A DNA stretch of 6,755 nt from Acetobacteraceae bacterium (GTDB taxonomy: Bacteria; Pseudomonadota; Alphaproteobacteria; Acetobacterales; Acetobacteraceae): positions 1-6,755 of the forward strand of contig CANJOG010000109.1 in assembly GCA_947475475.1 (NCBI GenBank), written 5' to 3'. Every line of letters starts with the position of its first letter. Positions within the stretch are counted from its first letter, which is position 1. Position numbers and translations under genes: made by a program. Below, piece by piece: positions 5,656-6,755 of the stretch. The notes beneath the pieces were generated by a model. It saw nothing but the letters and a program-made list of their open reading frames with translations, did no database searches and was not told where the DNA came from.

Positions 5656-6686
5656 AAGACCGGAGCACTGCCGGCGGCCTTGCCCCGCAGCCCCCAGACA
5701 TAGGCGATCAGCTCCGCCACCGCCTGGAAATGCTCGGCGGGAATCTCGACATCCAGCTCCACCTTGTAGAGCGCGCGCGCCAAAGGCGGGTTCGGCACCA
5801 GTGGAATGCGGTGCTCGCGCGCCATCTCACGAATCCGTGCCGCCACCTCATCCACCCCCTTGGCCACGACTGTCGGCGCCGCCGCTTTGCCGCGCTCGTA
5901 TTTCAGCGCCACAGCGTAATGCGTCGGGTTCGTCACGACCACTGTCGCCGAGGGCACCGCCGCCATCATGCGTTGTTTGGCGCGCTGCTGCCTGATCCGC
6001 CGCAGCCTGCCCTTGATGAGCGGATTGCCGTCATTCTCCTTGGATTCTTCCTTGATCTCCTCGCGCGTCATCCGCAGCGACTTTGCGTGCCGCAGCCGCA
6101 CCCACAGCATGTCACCCGCCGTCAGCGCCGCCTGGCCGGCAAGCAGGAAGATCAGCACATGCAGCACGCCGCGCAGCACACGGTCGAGAATCTGCGGCAG
6201 ATCGGCCTGCATCGTGCCGGCAATCACCGCGGCATCGGAGGAGAACACGCGCCACAGCCCGAAGCCGAGCACGCCGACCTTGAACAGCGATTTCAGCACG
6301 TCGGCGAAGTGATCGAGGCCCACCAAACGCTTGATACCGCGCATCGGCGACAGCCGCGCCAGATCCGGCATCAGCGCCGCGCCATTCAACACAAACCCAG
6401 ATTGCAGCAACGAGGATGCGACACCCGCAACCAGCACGGCGGCCAGGAACGGCGCTGCCCCCAAGGCCAATGCCTGCACCGCCGCAAAGAGCGGCGCCGA
6501 GACCCCATCCTCCAGCCGCCAGCGTCCCGCAATTTCCAGAAATCCGCGCAGGCTGCGCACCATCGACGATGTCATCGCCGGCAACAGCATCATCATGACA
6601 CGCGTGGCTGCGCCGAGCGAGGCGAGTGCGGGAAACTCCCGCGAGAGCGGAATATTGCCGTCCTCACGCGCCCGTTGCAGCCTTCT
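5652..6686 (-). CDS. flhB: Flagellar export gate protein FlhB, 5' end missing or interrupted
   Basis: Component of the flagellar type III export gate that switches secretion from rod/hook to filament proteins by cutting itself. Recognisable homology runs from RRLQRAREDGNIPLSRE to the stop, about 345 residues, close to the usual 350-380. Hydrophobic segments appear around LGAATRVMMMLLPAMTSSM, FLAAVLVAGVASSLL, LFKVGVLGFGLW and VLHVLIFLLAGQAAL. These are followed by the charged linker MTREEIKEESKENDG and the autocleavage motif NPTH (codons at 5930-5919), with cleavage expected between Asn and Pro. The frame remains open to the window edge, but no ATG, GTG or TTG precedes the conserved N-terminus, and codons upstream of 6686 become rare types (AGA, AGT, ACA). 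The first in-frame ATG (6596) would delete the conserved N-terminus. SctU/YscU of an injectisome is an alternative, less likely beside a cckA homologue. Confidence 0.88.
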   Translation of the reverse strand, partial: RRLQRAREDGNIPLSREFPALASLGAATRVMMMLLPAMTSSMVRSLRGFLEIAGRWRLEDGVSAPLFAAVQALALGAAPFLAAVLVAGVASSLLQSGFVLNGAALMPDLARLSPMRGIKRLVGLDHFADVLKSLFKVGVLGFGLWRVFSSDAAVIAGTMQADLPQILDRVLRGVLHVLIFLLAGQAALTAGDMLWVRLRHAKSLRMTREEIKEESKENDGNPLIKGRLRRIRQQRAKQRMMAAVPSATVVVTNPTHYAVALKYERGKAAAPTVVAKGVDEVAARIREMAREHRIPLVPNPPLARALYKVELDVEIPAEHFQAVAELIAYVWGLRGKAAGSAPVL

Positions 6687-6755
6687 AGCAGGCTGCGGAA
6701 ATTCATCACTTGTGGTCGGATAGCTTCTGTATCTGGCTGACCATTTGTGTGGTTC
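6685..6755. mobile_element. Possible insertion-sequence end interrupting flhB
   Basis: From about CTAG (6685-6688) to the edge the sequence turns visibly A/T-richer than flhB, and the flhB similarity and codon style stop at the same point. TAGCAGGCTGCGGAAATTC has the look of an IS terminal repeat, and CTAG could be a short target duplication. An inverted repeat GCAGCC (6677-6682) and GGCTGC (6691-6696) straddles the junction. The other end, any transposase and the remainder of flhB are outside the window, so no family can be assigned. The alternatives are a contig or assembly edge, or an unusual native flhB N-terminus. Confidence 0.35.

Noticed and set aside
5639..5701. Kinase start at the ATG at 5701
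   Set aside because: It overlaps flhB by 50 bases and adds 21 residues with no resemblance to kinase N-termini. The ATG at 5638 immediately after flhB is the better choice.
5136..6740. Plus-strand open frame of 534 codons opposite flhB and the kinase
   Set aside because: Its product is rich in Arg, His, Gln and Ala with no recognisable domain, and it runs opposite two clearly homologous genes. It is a GC-rich codon shadow.

Overview
The window reads as a chromosomal segment of a GC-rich alphaproteobacterium. The evidence is a RecA of alphaproteobacterial type, two GTTC-N7-GTTC LexA boxes upstream of it, a CckA-type hybrid histidine kinase directly after flhB, and an htpG promoter that fits the alphaproteobacterial RpoH consensus. 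Rhodospirillales/Acetobacteraceae is my best guess at the order, from general impression only.

Layout, left to right. (1) 1-589, minus: the N-terminal 196 codons of a catalase-peroxidase (katG), running off the left edge. (2) 590-807: a divergent control region with an A/T-rich patch, a repeated AAATCGAT octamer, a katG -10 candidate and a good RpoH-type promoter for htpG. (3) 808-2676, plus: full-length htpG (Hsp90). (4) 2677-2754: a strong hairpin terminator between the convergent htpG and recA. (5) 2755-3792, minus: complete recA. (6) 3793-4009: recA control region with two LexA boxes flanking the predicted promoter, a leader hairpin and a palindrome over the ribosome binding site. (7) 4010-5638, minus: a hybrid histidine kinase of CckA type with no membrane segments. 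(8) 5652 to about 6686, minus: flhB of the flagellar export gate, complete at the C-terminus but lacking a start codon. (9) About 6685-6755: A/T-richer sequence that may be the end of an insertion sequence interrupting the 5' end of flhB.

The genes fall into two themes. katG, htpG and recA are stress genes (peroxide, heat and DNA damage), each with a plausible dedicated promoter. flhB and the CckA-like kinase form a tightly spaced pair joining flagellar export to the cell-cycle/motility phosphorelay. I recall the order flhB-cckA-recA from Caulobacter-type genomes, but could not check it here.

I see no CRISPR array, RNA gene, phage module or evidently new multi-gene system. The points most worth a second look are the broken flhB start with its possible IS end, the membrane-segment-free CckA-like kinase, the paired SOS boxes, and the overlapping start/stop relay between flhB and the kinase.
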